From Mangifera indica (Eukaryota; Streptophyta; Magnoliopsida; Sapindales; Anacardiaceae), in assembly GCF_011075055.1 (NCBI RefSeq), contig NC_058150.1:6572001-6636000 (forward strand): a stretch of 64,000 nt of DNA, given 5' to 3'. Both the position numbers and the translations under genes were made by a program. Shown here in pieces: positions 23,987 through 35,079 of this stretch. The stretch's first letter is position 1; every line of letters begins with the position of its first letter. The notes beneath the pieces are model-generated. The model was not told the origin of the DNA. It searched no databases and worked only from the letters and a program-made list of their open reading frames with translations.

Positions 23987-26900
23987 ATGAACGACTTGCT
24001 TACGGTAATTTTCTTTGATTATCTGTTCTGGGAATTCTTGATTTTTAGCTGTAAATAGTGGCTTGTCTATCAGTCGGGGTTATGGAACCGTATTTTAATT
24101 TGTCTTTTCGCTTTGTTTGTTTCTGTTAGTTTTTTACTTCGGTTTGATGATGGATTTGTTTACTTAATTTGAATTTTGGGGTTGGGAACTGTGCGATTAT
24201 GCATACTTGAAGTAATTGTTTCAAGCTTCTCGTGTGTTTGTGATATTTCTTCTTATCCTTTTGTTGCTGAGGAAACAGAGAAAAAAAAAAAAGAAGAATT
24301 GCAAGTAGCGTTTGTTTTGGTTTCTTAAAGATTGAAAATTCATCGAAATAGTGAGCAATAGTTTTTGTTAGTATGCTTTGTTGCCTGGAGATATTTCAGT
24401 TTCTTTTCATACAGCTTTTCTTACATCGTTATGAAGGCTTTAGACTGAATACTTTTTTTTTTTCCCACTTGAGTAGGTTTATGAATTGAATTAGGTTGGA
24501 GTTATTTACTTGTTTATTTTTAAGTTTCTTCTCACTGTCTGGTGATCGCTTTAGCATTGCCCATATTCATCAAATATGATTGGAGTTCCTTTTATTTATC
24601 TAACAGAGTGTTTCTTTATATATTTTTGCTATTTGTTAGGACTCGTTTGTGAGCGATGCCAAAGGCCAGCCTTCCAGAGATAATGACATCGAAATGGGAA
24701 TGCGAGATCCGAGGAGTAATTCTGATTTGGGAATGGAGGCTTTCAATAAGCAGGTGCTTTGTAGTCATGTTTTTTCGTCACATGAAGATTTCTATCTTTG
24801 ATAAATTGCCTTTTCTTTTCTTTGGGTTTCCTAATCTCTAATTATATTTTTCTGATTCTGCTGTTTGTAATTTAGATACAAGAGGTTGAAAAACAGGTTG
24901 ACAAGCTCTCTGGCCTACTTAGGAAACTGAAGGTGTGTATGATGCTTATCCAAGTATTTGTTTATCTGCACTGAGTTGGTTATGAGAGATATTTTTGAAA
25001 AAAGATGTATGATGGATTTAAGACAATTTTGGCTTTGATGATAGTGTTTATAATATAGCTTTACGGAAAACCTTTTATCTTCCATGCCATCCCATCATCC
25101 CCATGTCTTGACAAAATGTGTCTACAACATATAATTTATCATGCTCTACTTGATTTAACTTATTTATTTATAATGATTCTATATATTACTTGACCTGGAG
25201 TATTTTAGCTAAAAGAGGGAATGAACCAAGACAAGGAATAATTAAGGTGATATTTAGTTAGTATCTTGAAGTTTCTGTTCAGCTGCCTGATGTCTACTGT
25301 TTAAAATTGACGAGGAAAGAATAAAAGTTTGAAACAGTTGCTAACAAAGATTGAAATTCTTAATCATCCTCCACTCATTGAGTATCAAACTAGATTTGAA
25401 ATGTTAATAGGATTTGGTAAGGATGGACTTATGTAGTCTTAGCGCCCATTCATTGAGCAGACGAAATTTTTGTTTCTGGTCTAGATGGTTCAGGCTCCGA
25501 CTGGTTCTAGGTTTAAAATAGGTTCTTATTTTGTTGAAGATTTTATATTGTAATGTCTTATAATCATCATTCTATTTTATTAATGCTGTATCTGAGAGGC
25601 TGTATTATTGGCTTAGCTGATAAAGAAAACCAAGTTTAAAGGGTGCACATCTGTGATTCTGGTGCTAAAACTCTAAATTTCTTCTCACTGGACTGTTGCA
25701 CAAAGTAGAACACTGTGATACATAATTTTATTTCTGCCTTAATCTCGTGTCAAGAACTTTTATTGATGATTGGCATAATTTACTTTAACATGTTACAGGA
25801 TGCAAATGAGGAGTCAAAGTCCGTAACCAAAGCATCTGCAATGAAAGGTAGTTTATTATATACATGCTTTATCACACACAAATAGAATTTCGCTGCTGTG
25901 TTCAATTACAGATTCACCATGAGTGAGTTGCAAGCCTCAATGCGCGCTATACTTGCTTTGCTAGGTGATTGATGGTGTTGCTTTAGTGTTTATCTAGTTA
26001 CGCAGATGAAACAAGATTTGAATCATGGGCCAAATTAATCTGAGAGTTTTTTTTTTTGTATATACAGGCAAATCTCTCTGAGCTTGCTATTCACATCTAA
26101 CTTTCAGTTGTGATTTCTCTTTTTTATCAAATGTAATTACAGCTATCAAGAAGCGTATGGAGAAAGATATTGATGAAGTGGGAAAGATTGCGCGAAATGT
26201 CAAAGCAAAAATAGAAGCAATAAATAGAGAGGTAACACTTGATCCTGTTTCTTTATCTTCCATCATGTCTCCTGCCAATAGCTAGGCTTTTAAAGTTTAT
26301 GTGCTAATTCCCTGTTATTCATCATTAGAATTTAGCTAATCGGCAGAAACCTGGGTGTGAAAAGGGAACAAGTGTTGACAGATCGAGGATGAATGTCACG
26401 AAGTGCGTCATGGAGTAATTTTTATATTCTACTTATGTCTTATTCACTGTAGGAAGTTGGTGGTATTAACTATTTGTCTGAATTGCAGTGCCTTGACCAA
26501 GAAGTTCAAGGAAGTACTGACAGAGTTTCAGGTAGATAAAAATATTACACTAGCCATTTTCTTTACTGAGTTTCTTCTTTTTCTTATTATTTTGCTATAA
26601 TGTGTCAGACACTAAGACAAAGGATCCAAGATGAGTATCGTGAGGTTGTGGAGAGAAGGGTCATTACAGGTTTGAAGACTTGGCTTACAAAATAAGAGAA
26701 GTAGAAATGTTTAGTAGTTTCTATGTACAAATATATATATATATATTGGCATTATGGTACTTATCTTTTCTAAATGATGGAATTTCTATTCATTGTGCTT
26801 GTGTTTGATATTTATGATTGAACAGTAACGGGATCCAGACCGGATGAAGAGGTCAGCCTGAATCCTATAACTATAATTTCAGCTCTAGTGGTTATGGATG

Positions 26901-29420
26901 TTATCATAACTGGAAAAAGTTTTAATTTTTGTTTTAGACAATTGACAACCTGATCGAAACTGGAAATAGTGAGCAAATCTTCCAAAAGGCAATTCAAGAG
27001 CAAGGGCGAGGACAGGTATACCCCTTTAATATTTTAATTAATTGTTCTCCATAAATTTCTTGAATACTGCAAATTGTCACTCAAGAGTGGTGCAATTTGG
27101 ATCAGTTACAGAATTCTTGTGTTCACTGTTATTTGCTTATATCCTAAGTTGTGGACTTAGAATTTGTATGCAAGAGTTTCTTAAATGGCAAATTCTTTTT
27201 TCTTTTGAAATGGATACTGCTTCATGCTAAAATTACTGGTATTAGATCAATCACATTAAATGTTTTTAATTTAATATTTCAAAATATGATTTTCATCCAT
27301 GTTATTGGGGGAAGGTTGATGCTTAATAATGGTTGAAGCATTTGGTAGGAGTAACTTTGAATTTCGAAGCTTGGTACAACATCAGTTTAAATAACAGGTC
27401 ATACAAGTGCAGTAATAGAAACAAAAATGTAATAAACCTATGAAATTGTCTTATTAGACAAGTAGATATCTTTATCTCCTGGGTGGCATCATATGAGATG
27501 ATGGGCTCTCATCTTCACAATAGAAGCATCTTACAAACTCAAAGTTCATCACGTGCACAGTTCCAACTTTGTGCCTCTGCTTCATTTTTGTCAGGAATGC
27601 ACAATCTTCTATTTGAAGTCTTTCTCTACTAATATGTCCTGAGCGTGGTTGCAGGTTCTGAATACCTTGGAAGAAATTCAGGAGAGACATGACGCTGTCA
27701 AAGAAATTGAGAAAAAGCTTCTTGACTTGCACCAGGTGCTTCTGCACGTGGACTAAACTTTGACTATCCTACTAACTTGTCTAACCTAATCATGTTATTT
27801 TCCAGGTTTACCTTGATATGGCAGTACTCGTTGAGGCTCAAGGAGAGATTTTAGACAACATTGAGAGCCAGGTTTGATTTTACTCTCAGATCCATTTTTT
27901 GTGGATATGAATGTATGTGCATCTGTTTGCATTGTGCTTGGTTGCATGTGTTAACTGAAATTTGGTTCAGGTTGCAAATGCAGTCAGTAGCGTCCAATCA
28001 GGAACAACTGCACTTCAAAATGCAAAGATACTTCAGAAGAATTCTCGAAAATGGATGTGCATTGCCATTATAATTCTCCTGATTATAGTAGCTGTTATAG
28101 TCGTTGGTGTCCTAAAACCTTGGAAGAGTGGCAAAGCTTGAATGCCCCCTTCTTTTACTTGACTCTATGATACTAGTAATTAGTGTTTAGGGTCTTACCA
28201 GTGTGCCAAAATCTATGTTTTCTCTTCCATGTGATTTTTTTTTTTTTCTCTCTTAAATTTTAATTTTATTTTCGTTTTCAGAGTGATATTTGTGTTTCTT
28301 GGTGATGGTGTGATTTAATCAAGGGTTTTGGGACACATACTTAGTTACCCACTTTAATGAAAAGTTTCTGCTGAAGCTTTTTATATGACTTGCTAAACTC
28401 ATTGATAATGCAAGCTTAGCTGCCTTTATGTCCTTGCCGTTTATCTTGAAAAAGAAGAAAATATATAAATAAATAAAACAAAACAAAAGTTGAATGCTCC
28501 ATGGGAATTCAGATTGTCTTCCATTTGTTCTTCAATTCTTGTCGATCTTGTCTTCTAGCCCTTAGCATTACTTGAAAGTAGGGTTCAGGAGAACCCAAAA
28601 ATAAAATTACAAAGCTGTGTCATGGTTATATTTATCATCATATCTATGGTTAAACGGGTACAAACAGTCTTTAACACCAAGTAATAGAATATTCAAACTG
28701 TCTTAATTCGTTATGGATCTTCGGATGTAATGACTTCCAAAAGGGTGGGTTGTAGATTCCTTTAAGAGATTATTTGCCATTAGCTCTATTTCATTCCACT
28801 TTATTTAGAAAAATAGCCTGAAACGTTTGTCTTATGATTCCTTTGGATTTGAAGTCATTTAGTCTTTTTTTTTTTTGGCTAAGCAAGTCATTTAGTCTTT
28901 GTAGAAGCAAAATCCTGCTTAATGATTTCTTGGGAATAGCATTATTTGTTTGGGCAATAGTCTCCAAGAGGCCAAGCCTTTTGTTTGAGAGCCTCTACTA
29001 TTTTGGGCTGTGGCGTCTTTGTTTCCTGATAATGAAGTGCATTCCTTTGCATCATTCCATCTGCCTACTCTTTACTCTTCAAGCACTTACATTTTACATT
29101 TGTGATCTTTTTGTGTGACCACTTCATTATTGCTTTGAAAAGAAGCACCTTATGCATACCTCTCTGATGTATTGTAAAATGCTTTACGAAAAGCACCACC
29201 AGTGCTTCACACATAAGCAATGTTAATCGACTCATCACTAATGATCCCTTTGTTACAGGTGACAAATGCAGTAGACCATGTTAACATGGGCACAGATGCT
29301 CTTCGTGTAGCAAAGAGCATGCAGAAGAAGTCAAGAAAATGCATGATGATTGCCATTATCTTGCTCCTGGTTATTGCGATTATCATCGTACTCTCCATTT
29401 TGAAACCCTGGAAGAAATAA
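23987..29420 (+). CDS. SYP132: SYP13-group plasma-membrane syntaxin (Qa-SNARE), two C-terminal isoforms
   Basis: This target-membrane SNARE drives secretory vesicle fusion at the plasma membrane. Exons: 23987-24004, 24640-24753, 24876-24932, 25799-25847, 26143-26231, 26329-26402, 26489-26531, 26609-26669, 26826-26851, 26938-27015, 27655-27735, 27806-27871, then either 27971-28141 (308 residues) or 29259-29420 (305 residues). All phases agree. It starts MNDLL like Arabidopsis SYP132. The N-terminal Habc helices span about residues 35-175 ([19 protein letters not shown]). [16 protein letters not shown] residues lead into the SNARE helix from about 204 ([11 protein letters not shown]). The zero-layer glutamine is Q242. 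A single hydrophobic anchor starts near residue 280 and ends in LKPWK. SYP131 is the main alternative name. The duplicated last exon is discussed in the findings. Confidence 0.93.
27971..28141 (+). other. SYP132: Syntaxin terminal exon 13a (proximal)
   Basis: It follows acceptor TTTGGTTCAG and encodes 56 residues and a stop: [11 protein letters not shown] (end of SNARE helix), LQKNSRK, then the anchor [19 protein letters not shown] and LKPWKSGKA. The anchor matches what I remember of the Arabidopsis SYP132 C-terminus. AT-rich poly(A)-signal-like AATAAATAAATAAAA lies at about 28464-28479, before the second exon. Confidence 0.9.
29259..29420 (+). other. SYP132: Syntaxin terminal exon 13b (distal, alternative)
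   Basis: It follows acceptor CCCTTTGTTACAG and encodes 53 residues and a stop: [27 protein letters not shown], then the anchor [19 protein letters not shown] and ILKPWKK. By my alignment 31 of 53 positions equal exon 13a. It joins in phase 0 to exon 12 across an intron of 1387 bases. The frame is intact and the splice site is good, so this is a functional alternative exon rather than a relic. Confidence 0.85.
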
Positions 29421-31666
29421 ACACAAGTAAATTCAAATTCTCAATGCCAATCTTCTGTTATATTAAAATTTAGTACAGAGTGCTTTTTGTTTTTCCCATA
29501 AAATTATTTGTTTTTTGTATTATATCATTTGAAATACAATTACAAAAAATGCCAGATTCCATGATTGCAGGACAAGCTCCATTCATCATAATTTTATTTA
29601 TGAAACAACCATATGTTTTATTATTGATTGCAAGCAAACATAGCAGACATTGTAAGTAACGTGTTGAAGGGCTGCAAACTCTTGAGGTGAGTCCTGAATT
29701 TTTCTCTACACTGTAAGTTATGTAAATTGTCATAAAAACAGTGAAATTGAAAGAAAGGTAGCATAGCAAGAAGTAGATAAAGGTTGAAAAAAGTTAGAAT
29801 CCCTGTGACAAGCTTCTCTATTAAATTTTAGTAGAATTGAAGACTTCATCCATAGACATTCTATAAGGTTGAAAAAGTCATGCTTTTGTTACATACCAGC
29901 GTAAATCACCTCCAGTTGACTGTAACTCCACCTGCTAGTGTCATCTCAATTCGACTGTTACTCCACTACCTGCAAATTATACTCAACACAACAAACACAA
30001 TCCAAACACAGCAGAGAAATAACCAGAATAGTTTAGTGGATATTCAATTGATTTTATTTATCACTGCAGAACTTTTTATAATTGCTTCTACTACAATAGC
30101 CCGAACAAACTGTAGGAATAGGCTGTAATGGACTTAAGGGTAACTTCTGGCGTTTTGATGAGCTGGTGCTCCCCTGTACTCAACTTAACACAGAAAATCT
30201 CTGTATCTTTTTCACCCCCAGTCCCTCGCTTAAATCCTCTACTCATTGCCTCTCTTTTCTTCTTTAAATGCCCTGTTGCCACGTTGCTCCAAAACTGTTA
30301 CAGCCCTCAACTCATTTCCCGTGCCCCGTGTTGCTTACTTTCCTTTCTCCTCACATTCACCTTGAGGGCCTTAACAGTTTTACACTATTACCCACATGAT
30401 ACTACATTATTATTGCACCCTCGGCATCCTGTGCCACTTATCTACACATATCAACTGAAGATTTAATATATTAAAGCACTATGCTTCTAGAAATATTATT
30501 GCTAGCACCCCTATTACACTTTTCCTACACACAAGTACACCATCATGTGCCACATTTCAATCCAAGAATTCAATTTGCAAAAGCAGAAATAAGAGTATGT
30601 TTTAGAAAAAACACACTATTCATGTTCATATCAATATCATGTTTTCCGCAAAAAATACATTTACCTTAAATAAATGTGCATTTTGAAACTTAGATTATCA
30701 ATCCTCATTTTTACAATATGCACTTGAAGAATGACATGCCACACATGACCAATTAGCTTGCAGCATTGTTCTTCTAGAACAACTCCTTTCTTCTGCTAAT
30801 GAGTAGCTTGTTACATTGTAAAGCAAAATTTTACACCTAAAACAGCTACCTTAAGTCTATATAATTCTAAAATTTTATAAACTCACAGGAAACTTGAGAA
30901 GCAATGTAGGGAGGAAACATCATTTTGCCGGTTGCTTACATATCTAGCTCATGCATCTAGGTATTTGGTAAAGTTACAAGCCAATTTGATTGAAGAAAGG
31001 ACTTCATATTGTGCAGGTTCCAGAGTGTAAAAATCCATGTTAAGAAAAATTACCTACACTATACACAAAAACACCTGGAAATGGCCACCATAAATCTCTA
31101 AGGTAGGGAGAAAATGAATATTAGTGCACATCAAGTGTTTTGACAAAAAATTCGCAAGTGATTTCTGCAGCATCATTGGAAGGCATTTAAACTAACTTGT
31201 CAATTGTAAGAATTTATATTATGTCCCTCACCTCTCACTCAGCCCAAAAAAATATTTCTTTTTCTCTAATTTAGTCACCTTGGTTCTGCGGAAATTAAAT
31301 AGGCACTAAGAGATCCTCTCATCAACCATGTCATGTAAGTTTATAGTTAATAGATAGTTTCCTGGAATGCACAATTAGATTAAAAAGAGAAACACTTGAT
31401 TGTACTTCAGCAGGAAGTGAGTGCAAACACCTTACAGAAGAAGCTTCTAACTATTTCAGGCAACACTATCCAACTCATCTTCTTTCCTACTATGTGACGA
31501 AATGATCTAGATATTCATACTTACAAAAGGGTTGTTGAAGAACAACTTGTAAGGTGATATACAATTCCAGCATTCACAAATTTTATCACATAAGCGTCAG
31601 TAATTCCACAACAAACTGAAAATGAAACCTTTTGTAAGAATTAACAGAAATAGATGCAAAACATAC

Positions 31667-31850
31667 CTGAAAATGATATTGTTTGAAAGCCATCGTGGGT
31701 GTGATGTAACTTTGAATCATCGCGCCTTCTATCTTCAGGTACTCCGATCAGATCCACCTTTTCTCTGCCATCTATTCTGGATTGCGACTTGCGAGTTCAG
31801 ATTTGTGTTGAGAGAGGAATAGACATGTGTTAATTAAACGCAGCGTTTAA
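31667..31850 (-). other. Possible leader exon of an unrecognised minus-strand transcript
   Basis: Read on the minus strand, this GC-richer block ends in TCATTTTCAG followed by the good donor GTATGT at 31666. It is preceded by a C/T-rich leader-like stretch. A frame through it is open for about 50 codons but has no convincing start. No downstream exon could be identified. It may be a non-coding RNA or a relic. Confidence 0.2.
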
Positions 31851-32094
31851 CTTTTGTCATTGTCAAAGCGCGCCGTGTGGGCCGACTAATTATGGGCTTA
31901 CACGAACCCACACACAGCCACGTTTTCTTTTATGATTATGCTGACTGTAACCGAACTCAGTGTAGACATTACAAATTTTGTATCATACCGTATATTAAAA
32001 ATTAAATTTTTTATATTATATATAATATTATATTTTAAAATATATTTTTTAAAAAATAAAAAATAATATTATATGTATCTATTTTAAATATACA

Positions 32095-32225
32095 AATATT
32101 TATATATTTATCCGTGTTATCACTTGGTTAGATATTATTTTATCTTTAATTTAAAATTATTTAATTAGATAATGACACATATAAATATATACATATTTAT
32201 ATATCCAAAATATATACACTTAATT
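32095..32225. repeat. Palindromic MITE-like repeat, family P, copy 4
   Basis: CACTTGGTTAGATATTATTT is followed by TATCTTTAATTTAAAATTAT and an inverted AATTAGATAATGACACATAT block, flanked by TATATACATATTTATAT words. It is the same core as the other P copies. Confidence 0.6.
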
Positions 32226-32729
32226 TTATTAAATAAAATAAAAAAGATATCAATAAGATAATAAATTCTCTTAATTGACATATTATCGTATTAAAAAATA
32301 TTACATCTAAAATTTTAAAATTTTTTATATACATTATTTATTTTCTCTTAAAAGATATATTTCGTATTATATAATATATTTATTATATTATATTAATTTA
32401 ATACATCTTAAAATATATATAACATTTCATTCATATTCTATCCTAATATACGTTTAATGTTTACCCATGAATGAGATTGATGTGGCAGAGGAAACAAACT
32501 CCTTTTGGTAATTGTATTTGAAAAAGGAAACCAATGCATAAAGAAGTTATTTCACTTGAGGCCCTTGGAGAGCTAGAACAGAGTTACTAAACAGAACAAT
32601 GTGGCCAAAGAATGCCCAAAAAGACTAATGACGCCAATCACATAGTGAATCATTACGGACACATAACAAATTATTTCTTCCAAGTTGCACAATACAGGGT
32701 CTGGGTGAACTCAACTTCAAGTAGCTCTC

Positions 32730-34974
32730 TCACATTCTTGCTTTAGCAACCATCACATTTCCTTCATCAATGTTCATCGCCCCTGGCCTACTCCATGTTT
32801 CCTTGAATTGCTCTTCAGTTACTCCTGCACAAGTAACGGCAAAAAGAGCTATCAAAAAATGTTTCATTTATTCTTAATATGTTGGAAGAAGATGGGAAAT
32901 AGTTAGTTTTTTTAACTTGCCTTTGCCCATAGCAGCTGTTGAAGAAATGCCTCCCTGGACAGTCTTGAGGTACCTATCATAGTAGTTTGCACCAGACCAC
33001 TTTTGGTGAGCAAGTGTGTCAACTCCATGGTTCCTTTCTTCCCTCTGGATCCTCTCCACATAAGCCAACATACCTCTCCTGGCATAATCTTTGGCAAATG
33101 TGTCAATCACAAGCGCATCAGCATGGAAACCTGCCAGTGTTATGAACTGCCAACAGTAGCCAAGCCTAGCTATTCTTGGAATAAAATCTTTCATTTGTTC
33201 ATCAGTCATTCCTGATGCGTCCCAGTTGAAAGATGGTGAAAGGTTATAGGCTAACATGATCTCTGGGTGCTTTGATTTCACTCCTTCTGCAAAGTTGGTG
33301 CACTCCACCAGGTCAGGGCTGGCAGTCTCCATCCAAATAAGATCGGCATGTGGAGCAAAGGCCCAGCCGCGAACAACTGCAGCCGTAACTGACCCTTTGA
33401 ACCTGTAGAATCCTTCTCTTGTTCTGGGCAAGTCCCAGTCCCAGAAGAGATTCTTAAGCCCCAATCTCTCAGCAATCTCTCTGCCTTGTTCATTGGACAG
33501 ACACTTGTCATAGCTAGATTGGGTCATCCATTCATTTAATTTCCTCCTTTTCTCATCCTCACTAACATTCATATTCTTGATTGCATCAATAAGACATTCA
33601 GAGAATGTCTTGAGCTCAGCCATCGCCAGCCAATTCTGCTCAATGGCTTGAAGTTCACCTCCAGTTTTGCCGGCAGCCATTGCTTCTGCCAAAATATGAG
33701 CCAAAGCTTTTCCTCTAAGATTTGGATTTGTCGCTCCGAGAATGAACTGATGGTCTCTAGTGTCCACATTGGTTTGAATCAAATTAGCCGCAACCGCATC
33801 GGTCCTAGCAACCAAAACTGTTTCCACCCCCATAACATCAAATTGCAACCTAGCAGCCACAAGCCTATTGATGTGTTCACTAACTGCAACAAGCACTTTT
33901 CCGGCCATATGACCACATTTTTTGGTCACCGAAGACTGGTCCTCAATATGAACACCAGCAGCGCCACGCTCAACAAAAAGTTTGCAAAGTTTAACAGTTG
34001 CTGTAGTGCCACCAAACCCAGTATCACCATCAGCTATAATCGGCTTCAGGTAATCAACATAAGGGGTTCTGGCCCTGTCTTCACGGCTCATGCTCATGCG
34101 TGCCTCTTTTTGTTTTCTATCATGGTATTGCTGGGCAAAGAAAAGATGCTCCACTTTGTTTGGAACAGTGTCATAGGGGTAATCAGCAAGGTCTGGGCCT
34201 GGCTCATTGGTTGAAGTGTGGGTGGATGAGCATTGCCAACCAGAGACATAAATGGAGTCCAAGTGCTTGGCCATCATGGTTACCTGGACTGGGTCAAGTG
34301 CACCGAAAGTCCTGGAAGCAGTGCCATTGGCTTGGTGTGTTTTGAGAGTTCTCCATAACTTTTTGGCCATCTCGTTGGAGCCATAATCTTGTCTAAGGGT
34401 CCCTCGTAGAGCCACAACATCTCTTGCTGAATATGGTCGCCCGGTTAGCTTGAACCTCTCTGTGTTCCACCACGCTTGCACCTCTGCAACATCTGCTTCA
34501 TATCTCCCTTCTTCCTCCATTATCTGCACAAAAGAATTCTGGCTCGTTAATGACGATATTAATGACACAATCTTGCCGAACTTTGTTCCATACAAACTAT
34601 TATACCGATGACAAATTTGAGTTCTTTATTTATATATGTTAAATAATTTTTAAGCGGTTATAAAAAATAAAAAATGCCTCCATAAGTGAATTGTTCTCCA
34701 TATACTTCATTAGTGAGCTTAGCAGTTTAACATAAATTTCTTAAGTACGGAACTAAAAGTGCCCTCTGAGGGAAAGATCTGTACTTGTTTTTACTAAAAG
34801 CTTTGCATGCATTGCAGATACAAAAACCCATTAGTACAGTTCAGCCCCACTTTGAAAAAATGATCTAAGAAATTTAGTGAAAAACACAAAGAAAGATGGA
34901 AGTAATGTTTGGGAGAAGAAAAGAATAGCTGTTCTCAGGTTTACCATTGAAGGCACTGAGTAAGATGCAGCCAT
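32730..34974 (-). CDS. ICL: Isocitrate lyase, glyoxysomal
   Basis: It cleaves isocitrate to glyoxylate and succinate in the glyoxylate cycle of germinating seeds and senescing tissue, inside peroxisomes. Exons on the minus strand: 34974-34945 ([10 protein letters not shown]), 34523-32921, 32824-32730. Together they encode 575 residues, the usual plant ICL length. Visible landmarks are [20 protein letters not shown], the metal-site [11 protein letters not shown], and the active-site loop KKCGH with Cys213. The C-terminus is ARM, a type 1 peroxisomal targeting signal. Intron 1 is GT-AG. Intron 2 (32825-32920) is read as GC-AG, donor AAAG|GCAAGT, because only this restores the conserved [20 protein letters not shown] 188-residue frame on the opposite strand is a shadow. 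The gene converges with the syntaxin gene. Confidence 0.97.
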
Positions 34975-35072
34975 GGTAGAACTTGGGATTGCTGTAGAAA
35001 AGCTTTTGTGATATAAATGTAATCTTACCAACTAAGAGAAGTTCATGCAAAAAGCCTCCTCCAAGCTCCTCA

Positions 35073-35079
35073 ATTTATA
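35073..35079 (-). promoter_or_regulatory. Probable TATA box of isocitrate lyase
   Basis: TATAAAT on the minus strand lies about 100 bases upstream of the ATG, followed by a GGAGGAGG/CTTCTCTTAG leader-like stretch. Position and sequence fit a plant core promoter. Confidence 0.5.

Larger units (their letters stand above)
29421..32729. other. Intergenic, no gene recognised
   Basis: 29.4-29.8 kb is probably the 3' end of the distal syntaxin transcript. Short frames at 29880-30669 in several frames have no recognisable content. An exon-like minus-strand segment lies at 31667-31850. 32000-32400 is AT-rich with palindromic family P copy 4. Confidence 0.4.

Noticed and set aside
30091..30669. Overlapping frames on both strands, including MATGHLKKKREAMSRGFKRG
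   Set aside because: Mutually overlapping on opposite strands without recognisable motifs; no matching exons were found for a spliced gene.
33648..34345. Plus-strand frames of 188 and 81 residues
   Set aside because: They lie entirely antisense to the conserved isocitrate lyase coding exon and show no family motif.
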